DNA from: Acidobacteriota bacterium
GTDB lineage: Bacteria > Acidobacteriota > Terriglobia > Terriglobales > Acidobacteriaceae
DNA length: 64,000 nt
Direction of reading: 5' to 3'
NCBI GenBank assembly: GCA_016196065.1
Contig: JACPYL010000010.1
Location: forward strand, 1,054,001-1,118,000
The notes beneath the pieces were generated by a model that was not told the origin of the DNA, searched no databases, and saw only the letters and a list, made by a program, of their open reading frames with translations. How positions within the stretch are numbered: the first letter of the stretch is position 1; every line of letters begins with the position of its first letter. This document shows, in pieces, positions 55,277 to 64,000 of the stretch. Position numbers and translations under genes: made by a program.

Positions 55277-56875
55277 ATGGTGAACAGCATGATTGAGAAT
55301 CGCGATTTATCCATGGACGATTATCTGGCGATGGCACGGCGTCGCCTGAAGATCATTTTGATTCCGGCGCTGCTGGCCCCACTGGCTGGCTACCTGGTGT
55401 CCTTCGCATTTCCACCGAAATATGTCTCGCAGTCTGTGGTGCTGGTAGAAGCTCAGAAGGTTCCCGGCGCGTACGTGCAGCCCGTCATTACGTCCGACTT
55501 CATGCAGCGCCTGACGACCATGCAAACGCAGATACTGGCGGGAAACCGCTTGCGTCCGATGGTGGAGCGTCTCGGCCTGGCGAAGCCGGGTGAGGAACAG
55601 GCGGTGATCAAGGAAATCCGCGAGACCATGCAGGTATCGCTGCTCACGGCCGATATTTCTGGTACAACCGGCCCAACCTCCGGGTCAACCAAGAAAACCA
55701 AATCCGCGAAGCCAAATGCCAATGCGACGCCCGTGCCCGGTTTCACCGTCAGCTATACGTCAAACAGTCCCCGCCGAGCCCAGGAGATCTGTAACGAGCT
55801 GACGGGAATGCTGGTGCAGGAAAACCTGCTGACACGAACGCAGACAGCTCAGGGCACCACCGACTTTCTGAGCCGCCAGGTCGACGAAGCCAAGCGCGCG
55901 TTGGATGATCAGGACGCCAAGCTAGCTGAGTTCAAAAGAAAGAACATGGGCCAGCTGCCCGGGGATGCCGAAAATAATGTGCGCATCCTCATGTCCATGA
56001 ATTCGCAGCTCGACGCCAGCACCCAGGCCCTGGGTCGCGCCCAGCAAGACAAGGCGTATACCGAGAGTTTGCTCGCGCAACAATTAGCGGCGTGGAAGAG
56101 CTCGCAGTCGAGCAACAACCCGCAGACGATGGAACAGCAGTTGAACCTGCTGCAGACGCAGCTGATGCAATTGCAGGCACGCTACACCGACGATCATCCA
56201 GACGTCATCAAGACCAAGGCGGATATCGCCGAAGTAAAGAAGAAATTGGCCGAGGTCAACAACGCAGCCAATACGGTCGCGGATACCACCCAGAAGGCAA
56301 CTGCCTCGGAGCCGCCGGAGATCCGGCAACTCCGTAACCAGGTTCACCAGTACGAAAACGTGATCGCGCAGGCGTCGGGTGAACAAAAGCGCATGCAAAG
56401 CCAGATCCAGGTTTATCAGAACCGCAGCGCGCTGAGCCCTGGGATCGAAGAGCAGTACAAGTTGCTGACCCGTGACTACGACAACGCTTCGACCCTGTAC
56501 CGCGATTTGCTTACCAAGAAGAGTTCGTCGGAGTTGGCTGCCAACATGGAAAGCCAGCAGCAAGGCGAGCAGATGAGCGTCCTGAATCCCGCCGGACTGC
56601 CGTCTGATCCGAGTTTCCCGAATCGTCTGTACTTTGCGGGCGGCGGATTGGGCGCAGGTCTCGCGCTCGGAATGGCGATCGCTGTCTGGCTGGAAGTTCG
56701 AGACCGGTCGATCCGGACTGAAAAGGATGCGGCGGCTGCCATGGATCTTCCTCTCCTCGTGTCCGTGCCGTGGGTAAACGATGAGGAGCCCGAATCCAAC
56801 AACGGTCATGACAAGCGAAACTTCTGGGGACGCAGTAACGGCGCATCACCCGCTCGGGAGAAGATCGAGGTCTAA
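55277..56875 (+). CDS. Polysaccharide chain-length determinant (Wzc/GumC N-terminal type)
   Basis: The 532-residue inner-membrane protein has a Wzz-type start with a membrane helix (about 28-48). Long coiled-coil segments (about 170-400) and a GNVR-like region follow, and a second helix near 455-475 precedes a short cytoplasmic tail (ending near PAREKIEV). It would control polymer length with the CpsD-like kinase encoded two genes later. The start ATG 55277 is tentative: an upstream TTG and an ATG at 55289 are possible. Confidence 0.88.
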   Translation: MVNSMIENRDLSMDDYLAMARRRLKIILIPALLAPLAGYLVSFAFPPKYVSQSVVLVEAQKVPGAYVQPVITSDFMQRLTTMQTQILAGNRLRPMVERLGLAKPGEEQAVIKEIRETMQVSLLTADISGTTGPTSGSTKKTKSAKPNANATPVPGFTVSYTSNSPRRAQEICNELTGMLVQENLLTRTQTAQGTTDFLSRQVDEAKRALDDQDAKLAEFKRKNMGQLPGDAENNVRILMSMNSQLDASTQALGRAQQDKAYTESLLAQQLAAWKSSQSSNNPQTMEQQLNLLQTQLMQLQARYTDDHPDVIKTKADIAEVKKKLAEVNNAANTVADTTQKATASEPPEIRQLRNQVHQYENVIAQASGEQKRMQSQIQVYQNRSALSPGIEEQYKLLTRDYDNASTLYRDLLTKKSSSELAANMESQQQGEQMSVLNPAGLPSDPSFPNRLYFAGGGLGAGLALGMAIAVWLEVRDRSIRTEKDAAAAMDLPLLVSVPWVNDEEPESNNGHDKRNFWGRSNGASPAREKIEV

Positions 56876-56884
56876 GGCAAACGT

Positions 56885-57841
56885 ATGTATAAAGAGTTTT
56901 TTGGGCTTCGAGCCAACCCGTTCAACGTGAATCCGGACCCGCGTTATCTGTATTTGACGCGGCATACGGAAGAAGCGCTGGCGTGTCTCACCTACGGCAT
57001 TCAGAGCCGCAAGGGCTTTGTGTTGCTGACGGGCGAGGTGGGTACCGGCAAGACGACGCTGATCAACAAGTTGCTGGAGTGGTTGCGTCTGCAGCAAGTG
57101 GCGACGGCGTTCATCTTCAACTCGCGGCTGGACACCTCGCAGTTCCTGGATTTCATGATGGCCGATTTTGCCATCCCGTGCGATTCGAAATCGAAGAGCC
57201 AGGTATTGCAGCGTCTCTATAACTGGCTGCTCGATCGCTATCGAGCGGGCGAAACTGCGGTGCTGATCGTCGACGAAGCACAGAACCTGTCGGATGAAGT
57301 GCTTGAAGAAATCCGGATGCTCACAAATCTGGAAACCTTCACCGAGAAGCTGCTGCAAATCGTCCTGGTAGGACAGCCGGAATTGGAACAACGCCTGAAG
57401 CAGCCTCAGTTGCGCCAATTGCGGCAGAGACTCACTTTGCGCGCCAAAACGCATCCTTTCAATCTCGAAGAGACCAAGCTCTACATCAACCAGCGCTTGC
57501 GGATCGCTGGATCGAACGGCGATTCGATATTTGAGCCGGAAGCGGTGGCCGCACTATTTCGCTACTCTCTCGGCGTTCCCCGTGTCATCAACCTGCTCTG
57601 CGAACACTGCCTGGTCAGTGCGTTCGTCGATCAGAAGAAAACGGTGTCCGCGGAAATCGTGGACGCAGTCGCCAAGGATTTCGATTTGAGCGACGGTATC
57701 AGCGCCGGGGCAGTCACTCCGGTTGTGCCGTCGACATCTGCTGAAAGATTTGATTTGGTAGAAGCACTTCGTACGTTGGCAACGCTCGCTGACAAAATCC
57801 GTCAATCCGAACAAGATCTCCCCAAAGAGAGGAAATTATGA
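56885..57841 (+). CDS. ExeA-like AAA ATPase of exosortase/EPS loci
   Basis: The 318-residue ATPase has MYKEFFGLRANPFNVNPDPRYLY, Walker A LLTGEVGTGKTT (about 48-57), Walker B VLIVDEAQNL and GVPRVINLLCEHCL. This pattern is that of the PEP-CTERM-locus secretion ATPase family, related to ExeA. It lacks a peptidoglycan-binding domain. Its stop overlaps the next start by 4 bases (ATGA). Confidence 0.9.
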   Translation: MYKEFFGLRANPFNVNPDPRYLYLTRHTEEALACLTYGIQSRKGFVLLTGEVGTGKTTLINKLLEWLRLQQVATAFIFNSRLDTSQFLDFMMADFAIPCDSKSKSQVLQRLYNWLLDRYRAGETAVLIVDEAQNLSDEVLEEIRMLTNLETFTEKLLQIVLVGQPELEQRLKQPQLRQLRQRLTLRAKTHPFNLEETKLYINQRLRIAGSNGDSIFEPEAVAALFRYSLGVPRVINLLCEHCLVSAFVDQKKTVSAEIVDAVAKDFDLSDGISAGAVTPVVPSTSAERFDLVEALRTLATLADKIRQSEQDLPKERKL

Positions 57842-58728
57842 GCCGCATCCATGACGCTTTGAAACGCGCCGAACAGGAACGTGCAACTTCAATGGGGGGA
57901 TCCGTCGAGCCGACCCTGGCGCAGCCTGAACTGCAGCCGGTCAACATGCCGGAGCACGCGCACACGCAAACCGCGGTGATGCCGTCCTCGGGTTTCAGTT
58001 ATGAAACCCTGCTGGCGCGTTGTCCGCTTTCCAAATGGAATCCGGATGAACGCACCATGCTGTTCTTCCAGGACGACGAGAATCGGCGGGGCGCGGAAGA
58101 ATTCCGTACTCTGCGATCGCGTCTCTATCAGATTCGCGAGAAGATGCCGCTGAAGCGGATCATGGTGACGAGCGCGCTGCCGAAAGAAGGCAAATCATTC
58201 GTTGCCGCCAACCTGGCGCAGGTCATCGTGCGTCAGCACGGTCGCCGCGTTCTGCTGGTCGACGCTGACCTTCGCAGTCCGGGCATGCATCGCCATCTGG
58301 GTGCGAGCCAGACGCCGGGACTGTCCGACTATTTGCTCGGTGAGTGTGACGAATTTGCCGTCATGCAGCGTGGGCCGATGGAAAACCTGTTCTTCATCCC
58401 CGCGGGAAAACAGGCATCCGGTGCGCCGGAACTGCTCGCGAATGGCCGTTTGAAGCTGCTTATGCAGCGCGTCGAACCGCTGTTCGACTGGATCATCATC
58501 GATACTCCTCCCGTGATCCCGGTCGCCGACTCAACACTCTTAGCGAACTTCTGCGAAGGCGTGCTGATGGTGGTGCGCTCGAATTCCACGCCTTCCGATC
58601 TTGCCCGTAAAGCGCGCGAGGAATTTCAGGACAAGCTGCTGCTCGGTGTTGTGCTCAACGGTATTCCCGCCGATCAGCTCCCGCAGTCGCGGTACTACTA
58701 TGGCGACGCAGTGACGAGCCACGTTTAA
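57838..58728 (+). CDS. CpsD/CapB-like tyrosine-protein kinase of the EPS cluster
   Basis: The 296-residue BY-kinase has Walker A ALPKEGKSF (near 117), Walker A' VLLVDADLRSPGMHR and Walker B WIIIDTPPV. A C-terminal Tyr cluster (SRYYYGDA) is a likely autophosphorylation site. It works with the chain-length protein to control polymerisation and export. It starts within the previous stop, so the two are translated together. Confidence 0.92.
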   Translation: MSRIHDALKRAEQERATSMGGSVEPTLAQPELQPVNMPEHAHTQTAVMPSSGFSYETLLARCPLSKWNPDERTMLFFQDDENRRGAEEFRTLRSRLYQIREKMPLKRIMVTSALPKEGKSFVAANLAQVIVRQHGRRVLLVDADLRSPGMHRHLGASQTPGLSDYLLGECDEFAVMQRGPMENLFFIPAGKQASGAPELLANGRLKLLMQRVEPLFDWIIIDTPPVIPVADSTLLANFCEGVLMVVRSNSTPSDLARKAREEFQDKLLLGVVLNGIPADQLPQSRYYYGDAVTSHV

Positions 58729-58746
58729 GACGAACCGAGGGAATTG

Positions 58747-60117
58747 GTGATCAGACTCTTCAAAGTCTATTACCCGGTTCGCACCCTGATCCTCTTAGGA
58801 GGAGAGGCCCTGATTGTATGGACCTCGCTCCTTTTAGGCGCAGTGGTCGAACTCCGGGACGACAGCTACCTGGTGCTGAACTACGAATATGGCTACTTAA
58901 AAATATTCGCAGTCACAGCGCTGGTGCTGCTGTGTTCCTATTGGTTTGACCTGTACGATACCGCCCGCCTCTCTACCAAGGGAGAACTCTTCTTCCGCCT
59001 GTTGCTGGTGCCCGGCATTCTCTCCTTCCTGTTGGCTGCGGTCAGCTATGTCCATCCCAGCTACCTGCTGGGGAATGGCGCATCTGAGTTGGGATTGCTC
59101 ATCCTGACCATCGCGTTGATCGGCTGGCGGCTGGGCTTTAGCTGGCTCGTGCAATTGCCGATTCTGGTGGAGCGCATTTACGTTTTGGGAACGGGCGATC
59201 GTGCACAGCGCCTGGTGCAAGGCCTGCGGCAGAATCCGGAACTGGGAGTCGAGATCGCGAGCTGGACGGGAAAACTGGAAGGCGCAGTGACCCGCGAATC
59301 GGTGGCCGCCCACCTGATGGAAGTTGTCAATCGGCAAAAAGTGCATCGCGTGATTGTCGCGATGCCGGATCGCCGGGGCACGATCCCGATGCGCGAGTTG
59401 CTCGATCTCCGCATGCGAGGCGTCCAGATCGAAGAAGCAACCTCTTGGCTGGAAAAAATGTCGGGCAAGATCGAAGTTGAAAATCTTTATCCCAGCTGGC
59501 TCATCTTTGCTGACGGCTTCCGGCGCGGCTCCACCTTCATTTTCGCGCGGCGTGTGGTTTCGATTGTGATCTCTCTGATTGGACTGATCGCGAGTGCGCC
59601 GCTGTGGCCGATTTTATGGCTGATCATCAAACTGGATTCTCCCGGGCCGGCGTTCTATAAGCAGCGGCGCGTTGGCAAAGGCGGAAGAACGTTCCACGTC
59701 ATTAAATTCCGAACCATGCGCCAGGATGCGGAAGCCGGCGGCCCGCAGTGGGCGGGCGCAAACGACCCACGTGTTACCCGCGTCGGCAGGTTCATGCGGT
59801 CCTCGCGACTCGACGAGATTCCGCAGTTGTGGTGTGTGCTCAAGGGCGACATGGCGTTTGTTGGGCCACGACCGGAGCGCCCCGAGTTCGTCGAATCGTT
59901 GACGAAAGAAATTCCCTTTTACGGCGTGCGCCACATGGTGCGGCCCGGCCTTACCGGTTGGGCGCAGATCAAATACAAGTACGGCAGCACGGTGCAGGAC
60001 TCACTGGAAAAACTTCAGTATGACCTGTTCTACATAAAGAATGCATCCATCGGTTTGGACCTGTTGATCATGTTCCAGACCGTTAAAACCGTCCTGTTGC
60101 GCCGGGGCGCGCAATGA
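58747..60117 (+). CDS. Exopolysaccharide polyprenyl-phosphate sugar transferase
   Basis: The 456-residue enzyme has N-terminal membrane helices (about 12-140), a Rossmann-like middle and the C-terminal bacterial sugar-transferase domain. Motifs are KQRRVGKGG, FHVIKFRTM, SRLDEIPQLWCVLKGDMAFVGPRPERPEF and RPGLTGWAQI. It resembles the EpsB-type priming enzyme of exosortase loci that starts the repeat unit on undecaprenyl phosphate. The GTG at 58747 (5 bases after GAGGG) is the best start. Confidence 0.92.
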   Translation: MIRLFKVYYPVRTLILLGGEALIVWTSLLLGAVVELRDDSYLVLNYEYGYLKIFAVTALVLLCSYWFDLYDTARLSTKGELFFRLLLVPGILSFLLAAVSYVHPSYLLGNGASELGLLILTIALIGWRLGFSWLVQLPILVERIYVLGTGDRAQRLVQGLRQNPELGVEIASWTGKLEGAVTRESVAAHLMEVVNRQKVHRVIVAMPDRRGTIPMRELLDLRMRGVQIEEATSWLEKMSGKIEVENLYPSWLIFADGFRRGSTFIFARRVVSIVISLIGLIASAPLWPILWLIIKLDSPGPAFYKQRRVGKGGRTFHVIKFRTMRQDAEAGGPQWAGANDPRVTRVGRFMRSSRLDEIPQLWCVLKGDMAFVGPRPERPEFVESLTKEIPFYGVRHMVRPGLTGWAQIKYKYGSTVQDSLEKLQYDLFYIKNASIGLDLLIMFQTVKTVLLRRGAQ

Positions 60118-61235
60118 AATGGGTATTCTGGATCTCGGCAACGGGCATCGTCTACTCCTACATCGGGTATGCGGCCTGGTTGTGGTTGCGCAGCAAATGG
60201 TCGCCACGCCCGGTGCGCCGCGGGATGACCGAGCCCTCGGTATCGGCGGTGATGGTGGTACGAAATGAAGAAGCGGTGCTCGCGCGCAAGATGGAGAATC
60301 TGCTGACGCTGGAATACCCGGCCAGCAAACTGGAAGTCGTGGTTGTCTCCGATGGGTCGAGCGACCAAACGACAGCGATATTGAAACAGTTTGGAGACAA
60401 TGTCCGGGTTAGAACGTTTTTGAAGCCGGAGTCGGAGGGTAAAGCCCGGGGCTTGAACGACGCCATCAAGTTGGCGAGTGGGGACATCTTGTTATTCACC
60501 GATGCGCGGCAAACGATCGAGCCTGCTGCTTTACGGTTGCTGGTCGAGAATTTTGCCGATCCGGCAGTTGGCTGTGCGAGCGGTGAATTGATGCTGGGAG
60601 ATCCGGCAAGCGGAGAGACGGGACAGGGTATGGGACTCTATTGGCGCATCGAAAAGAAGATTCGCGAGATGGAGTCAGCCTCGGGATCCGTTGTCGGAGC
60701 CACCGGTGCGATTTATTGTGCGCGGCGCGATTTGTTCGAAGCTCTGCCCGCTGGAACGATTCTCGACGATGTGCTAATCCCGATGCAGGTGGTGCGCGCA
60801 GGCTCCCGTGTGATTTTCGATTCGCGTGCCCGTGCCTGGGACTCGCCGGATTTGGGTGGAAGCCGCGAATTTTCCCGCAAGGTACGCACTCTCAGCGGGA
60901 ACTATCAGTTGCTGCAACTGGCTCCCTGGCTGCTGAGTTCCAAGGATCCGATCCGCTTCGAATTCATCAGCCATAAACTCTCCCGGCTTACAGTACCCTT
61001 TGCCCTGGTTGCACTGCTGGTCGCCTCCTTCTTTTTGCCGCAGCCCTGGTATCGCGCGGCGCTGGCCACGCAGCTGGGGTTTTATGCACTCAGCCTAATA
61101 GCAATGCTCGGGTTGAAGGTTGGTCCCTTATCGCGCATCGCCGATGCAGCGCGCACCTTTGTGGTGTTGAACACCGCGGCAATGGTGGCTTTTGTCAATT
61201 TTGTGATGGGCCGAAAGGCGGTTTGGGCGCGCTGA
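60114..61235 (+). CDS. Glycosyltransferase family 2 with membrane helices
   Basis: The 373-residue protein has an N-terminal helix, a GT2 domain (about 45-240, VSAVMVVRNEE, VVVVSDGSSDQT, ILLFTDARQTI) and three C-terminal helices (about 285-370). This resembles processive or membrane-anchored GT2 enzymes. It overlaps the sugar transferase by 4 bases and probably adds the second sugar. Confidence 0.88.
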   Translation: MKWVFWISATGIVYSYIGYAAWLWLRSKWSPRPVRRGMTEPSVSAVMVVRNEEAVLARKMENLLTLEYPASKLEVVVVSDGSSDQTTAILKQFGDNVRVRTFLKPESEGKARGLNDAIKLASGDILLFTDARQTIEPAALRLLVENFADPAVGCASGELMLGDPASGETGQGMGLYWRIEKKIREMESASGSVVGATGAIYCARRDLFEALPAGTILDDVLIPMQVVRAGSRVIFDSRARAWDSPDLGGSREFSRKVRTLSGNYQLLQLAPWLLSSKDPIRFEFISHKLSRLTVPFALVALLVASFFLPQPWYRAALATQLGFYALSLIAMLGLKVGPLSRIADAARTFVVLNTAAMVAFVNFVMGRKAVWAR

Positions 61236-61240
61236 CTGCT

Positions 61241-62479
61241 ATGAGGATTCTCTGGGTCAAAGCCGACAAGCTGTTGCCCGTCGAAAACGGCGGTAACATC
61301 CGCACGTACCACATCTTGCGGCATCTATCGGCCAATCATTCACTCACGTTCTACTCATACTACGGTGGGGCCGTGGATCCCTCCTACGAGCGTGCGTTGC
61401 AGGAGTGCCTGCCAGGGTCGGTTGCGGTCTGTACAGGCAAGCGTGATCTTTCGGGGGTTTCCCGCGGATTGGACTATCTCGCCCATCTGAATTCGCAACC
61501 GCCGTATGCCGTGAGCCGATTTGCCAGTTTCAAAGTGCAAGACCAGATGCGCTCCTGGTTTCGCGAACAACGATTTGATGTGGCGGTGTGCGACTTCCTG
61601 GATGCTGCCGTGAATTTCCCGGGACGATTGAATATCCCGTGCGTTCTGTTTCAGCACAATGTGGAAAGTGAAATCTGGCGGCGGCATGCGGACACGGCCG
61701 GAAATCCGGTAAAGAAAATGATGTATAGCATGGAGGTCGGGAAGATGGAGCGCTATGAGCGGATTGTCGTCCGCAAGTTCCATCATGTCGTTGCTGTTTC
61801 CGAAAGCGATCGGGCACTCATGACGCGTTGGGTGGACGGAGACCGGGTAACCGTTGTTCCGACCGGTGTGGATCTGGGTCAGTACCGGCCGAACGTCGAG
61901 GAGTGCGAGCCGGGACCCGTAGTTACGTTTGTCGGTGCGATGGATTGGGAGCCGAATGTTGACGGCGTGGAATATTTCGCCAGTGAAATCTGGCCCGCAA
62001 TCAAGAAGGACGTTCCTGAAGCGCGGCTTCGCATTGTTGGCCGCAATCCCGACCGGCGAGTGAAAAAATGGATGGGAGAGTCCATCGAGGTCACGGGACG
62101 GGTGCCTTCGGTTGTCGAATATCTCCATCAATCTGCCGTGGTGATTGTGCCCCTGAGGATCGGTGGCGGAACGCGCTTGAAGATCTACGAAGCGATGGCG
62201 ACCGGCAAGGCGGTCGTTTCGACAACGGTCGGTGCGGAAGGCCTCGATGTCACACATGGGCACGACATCATGCTGGCGGATGATCCCAGCTCTTTCGCCC
62301 AGGCCGTGATCATGTTGTTACGCGATCGCGAACTGCGCCGGCGCTATGAATGCGCAGCAGCAGAAACAGCTGCCCGCTGCGACTGGCCGGCGATCGGCGA
62401 ACGCTTTCAGCAAGTGTTGCAGTCAGTAGTGCAACAGAAAAGTGCGAAGCACGGAGCCATGCCAGTACGGATGGCCTAG
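61241..62479 (+). CDS. Glycosyltransferase family 4 of the EPS cluster
   Basis: The 412-residue GT-B enzyme has an N-terminal acceptor domain (ILWVKADKLLPVENGGNIRTYH). The C-terminal donor domain contains VVTFVGAMDWEPNVDGVEYF, LRIVGRNP and VVIVPLRIGGGTRLKIYEAMATGKAVVSTTVGAEGL. Similar GT4 enzymes occur in exosortase-associated loci. The ATG at 61241 begins 6 bases after the upstream stop; no strong ribosome-binding site is seen. Confidence 0.88.
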   Translation: MRILWVKADKLLPVENGGNIRTYHILRHLSANHSLTFYSYYGGAVDPSYERALQECLPGSVAVCTGKRDLSGVSRGLDYLAHLNSQPPYAVSRFASFKVQDQMRSWFREQRFDVAVCDFLDAAVNFPGRLNIPCVLFQHNVESEIWRRHADTAGNPVKKMMYSMEVGKMERYERIVVRKFHHVVAVSESDRALMTRWVDGDRVTVVPTGVDLGQYRPNVEECEPGPVVTFVGAMDWEPNVDGVEYFASEIWPAIKKDVPEARLRIVGRNPDRRVKKWMGESIEVTGRVPSVVEYLHQSAVVIVPLRIGGGTRLKIYEAMATGKAVVSTTVGAEGLDVTHGHDIMLADDPSSFAQAVIMLLRDRELRRRYECAAAETAARCDWPAIGERFQQVLQSVVQQKSAKHGAMPVRMA

Positions 62480-62518
62480 AGTACGGACGAAGCAGCGGTT
62501 TTAGAGAAAAGAGGGATT

Positions 62519-63880
62519 GTGGCAATCGGCGACAACGCAACAGCAGCAGCGACGGACGTACTGGGCCGGCGACGGATCGCGCCAGTTGTCGATGCTACCA
62601 AGGGTGCGTTCTTCTGGCTGGCCGCCTTCTTTTTCGTGTACTGCGCACGTCCCGGAGACTGGATCCCAGGTTTCAAATACGCACCACTGGCAAAAATCAC
62701 GGCTATCCTGGCAATGTGGGGACTGTTCTCCAGCCTGGGACGCACGAAAAGAACTTTCAAGGATCTGCCGAAAGAAGGGAACTACCTCCTGGCTATGATC
62801 GGCCTGCTCTACGTCAGCGGGCTTCTGTCTCCGATCTGGAGGGGTGGCGCGATCTCCCGCACCATCGATATCTCGAAAGTCTTCGTCGCTTGGGCGCTCA
62901 CTTTTCTTCTGATCACCACCTTCGATCGTTTGCGCCGGATTATTTTTATCCAGGCATCTTCGGTAGTGGCAATCTGCATTATTTCCATCATCAAGGGGCG
63001 TGACACGCCGCGTCTGGAAGGCGTTCTGGGCGGCATTTACTCGAACCCCAACGATCTGGCGTTCGCGATTGTGCTCTCTCTTCCGTTCGCACTTGCGTTC
63101 TTTGTCAGTGCCAAGAGCAAGTTCGTGAAGCTGATCTGGGTGGGTGGCATGCTTTGTATGCTGGCAGCATTGTTTCTCACTGCCTCCCGCGCGGGTTTCA
63201 TCGATCTTGTAATTTGCGGAACCGTAACTCTGTGGCACTTCGGAATTCGCGGGAAACGGCCTTCCCTGATTGTGGGAACAGCAGTTGTGGGTGTCGTGTT
63301 GGCGGCCTCTGTCGGCGGCAAACTCTATGACCGTTTCACGGCGCTTTCAGGAAGCAGTTCCACCGAGCAGTCGGCCTACGGATCGTACGAAGATCGCAAA
63401 TACCTGATGTTGCGCGCGCTGAACGGGATTGAGCACTATCCGATCCTTGGACTCGGGGTGAACAACTTCGTCACCTACTCCGGGATCTGGCACGAAGTGC
63501 ATATGACGTACCTCCAGATCTGCGTGGAGGGCGGCATCCCCTGCCTGATTCTGTATCTGATGTTTTTCGGGCGCGGATTTAAGAACCTGCAAATTCTTCT
63601 CAAGGATAAGAAGCTCGATGCCGACATTGTGCTGTTTGTCGGAGCGCTTCACAGTTCGCTCATTGGATTCGTCGTCGGAGCTCTGTTTGCGCCCGAGGCG
63701 TATCAGTTCTTCCCCTATTTTGCCGTGGCATTCACTGCAACATTGCTGCAAACCGTGAAGGAACGCGAGCAGGAAGCACAACCCGGCCCGGCAGCGCCAC
63801 CGCCGCCGAACAAGCCGAGAAATTTTTTGGAGCCCTATGCCAACTACGGAAGAACAGGTGCAGTCACCCCTGTCCGCTGA
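62519..63880 (+). CDS. O-antigen ligase / polymerase-type membrane protein
   Basis: The 453-residue polytopic protein has about ten or more hydrophobic helices from residue 30 to 420 and a large loop at about 275-330. The loop contains the RALNGIEHYPILGLGVNNF pattern typical of the Wzy/WaaL superfamily. It would polymerise or ligate the lipid-linked repeat unit. GTG 62519, 3 bases after GAGGG, is the start. Its 3' end overlaps the next gene by 44 bases. Confidence 0.82.
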   Translation: MAIGDNATAAATDVLGRRRIAPVVDATKGAFFWLAAFFFVYCARPGDWIPGFKYAPLAKITAILAMWGLFSSLGRTKRTFKDLPKEGNYLLAMIGLLYVSGLLSPIWRGGAISRTIDISKVFVAWALTFLLITTFDRLRRIIFIQASSVVAICIISIIKGRDTPRLEGVLGGIYSNPNDLAFAIVLSLPFALAFFVSAKSKFVKLIWVGGMLCMLAALFLTASRAGFIDLVICGTVTLWHFGIRGKRPSLIVGTAVVGVVLAASVGGKLYDRFTALSGSSSTEQSAYGSYEDRKYLMLRALNGIEHYPILGLGVNNFVTYSGIWHEVHMTYLQICVEGGIPCLILYLMFFGRGFKNLQILLKDKKLDADIVLFVGALHSSLIGFVVGALFAPEAYQFFPYFAVAFTATLLQTVKEREQEAQPGPAAPPPPNKPRNFLEPYANYGRTGAVTPVR

Positions 63881-64000
63881 CTTGCAGGCGATTCTGCGTT
63901 GCCTGAGCTGCGGTTCACAACTGGATAACGATCAGGCCGGAGGCTACCATTGTCCGGCTTGCAAGCGTGCCTATCCGCGCGTGCAGGGAATCGCACGTTT
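63837..64000 (+). CDS. Zinc-ribbon (Trm112-like) protein, 5' part only
   Basis: An ATG at 63837 opens a frame to the window end (54 codons). The product has a CxxC pair (LRCLSCGSQL) and a second CxxC (HCPACKRAY) about 20 residues apart, ending in PRVQGIARF. This pattern heads many SAM-dependent methyltransferases of EPS clusters. The full function needs the missing part. Confidence 0.6.
   Translation, partial: MPTTEEQVQSPLSADLQAILRCLSCGSQLDNDQAGGYHCPACKRAYPRVQGIAR

Overview
The window is a GC-rich bacterial chromosome segment, densely coded and mostly on the plus strand. Its family mix suggests Acidobacteriota (Terriglobia-like). The mix includes proteins built of choice-of-anchor-D (ASPM/SPD-2/Hydin-type) repeats, a winged-helix/Ser-Thr kinase/ATPase/TPR fusion, an exosortase-EpsI fusion beside an EPS locus, and a PUFA-synthase-like megasynthase. 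This taxonomic call is an inference from gene content. No rRNA, tRNA, CRISPR array or insertion sequence was seen.

Bases 1-62 are the tail of a Lys/Ala-rich protein. From 379 to 30953 there are fifteen co-directional genes with mostly short gaps. In order they are: acyl-CoA ligase, two uncharacterised proteins, a bifunctional aldehyde/alcohol dehydrogenase (AdhE), a STAS protein, a wax ester synthase/diacylglycerol acyltransferase, a membrane Fe-S oxidoreductase, EtfB, EtfA, an acyl-CoA dehydrogenase, a 2947-residue megasynthase (KS-AT-KS-4xACP-KR-DH), a single-chain eukaryote-like acyl-CoA carboxylase, an Sfp-type phosphopantetheinyl transferase, a GMC oxidoreductase and a small acidic protein. 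Together they read as a secondary-lipid factory. The carboxylase would make the extender, the megasynthase the chain, and the transferase would load the carrier domains. The ligase, AdhE and acyltransferase could turn the product into an alcohol or wax ester. The ACAD/ETF/Fe-S module would exchange electrons with the quinone pool. All four carrier domains have Thr where Ser normally carries phosphopantetheine. This is the most unusual system in the window.

Bases 31178-50138 hold mixed genes: a secreted CE18/Agd3-like polysaccharide deacetylase, a small secreted protein, the kinase/ATPase/TPR regulator, a DUF4242 protein, an OsmC protein, UDP-GlcNAc 2-epimerase, a lipoprotein of twelve ~104-residue repeats, a basic secreted protein, a GT2 glycosyltransferase, a cupin, a TrkA-N potassium channel and the NAD(P)HX repair enzyme.

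Bases 50201-64000 are an exosortase-type exopolysaccharide locus. An exosortase-EpsI fusion (minus strand) faces a degenerate sigma-54-type regulator that lacks GAFTGA. Downstream lie a Wza-type export protein, a putative outer-membrane barrel, a Wzc/GumC-type chain-length protein, an ExeA-like ATPase, a CpsD-like tyrosine kinase, a polyprenyl-phosphate sugar transferase, two glycosyltransferases, an O-antigen-ligase-type protein and the start of a zinc-ribbon protein cut by the window end. The epimerase (UDP-ManNAc), the GT2 and the deacetylase may belong functionally to this polymer, but that link is inferred.
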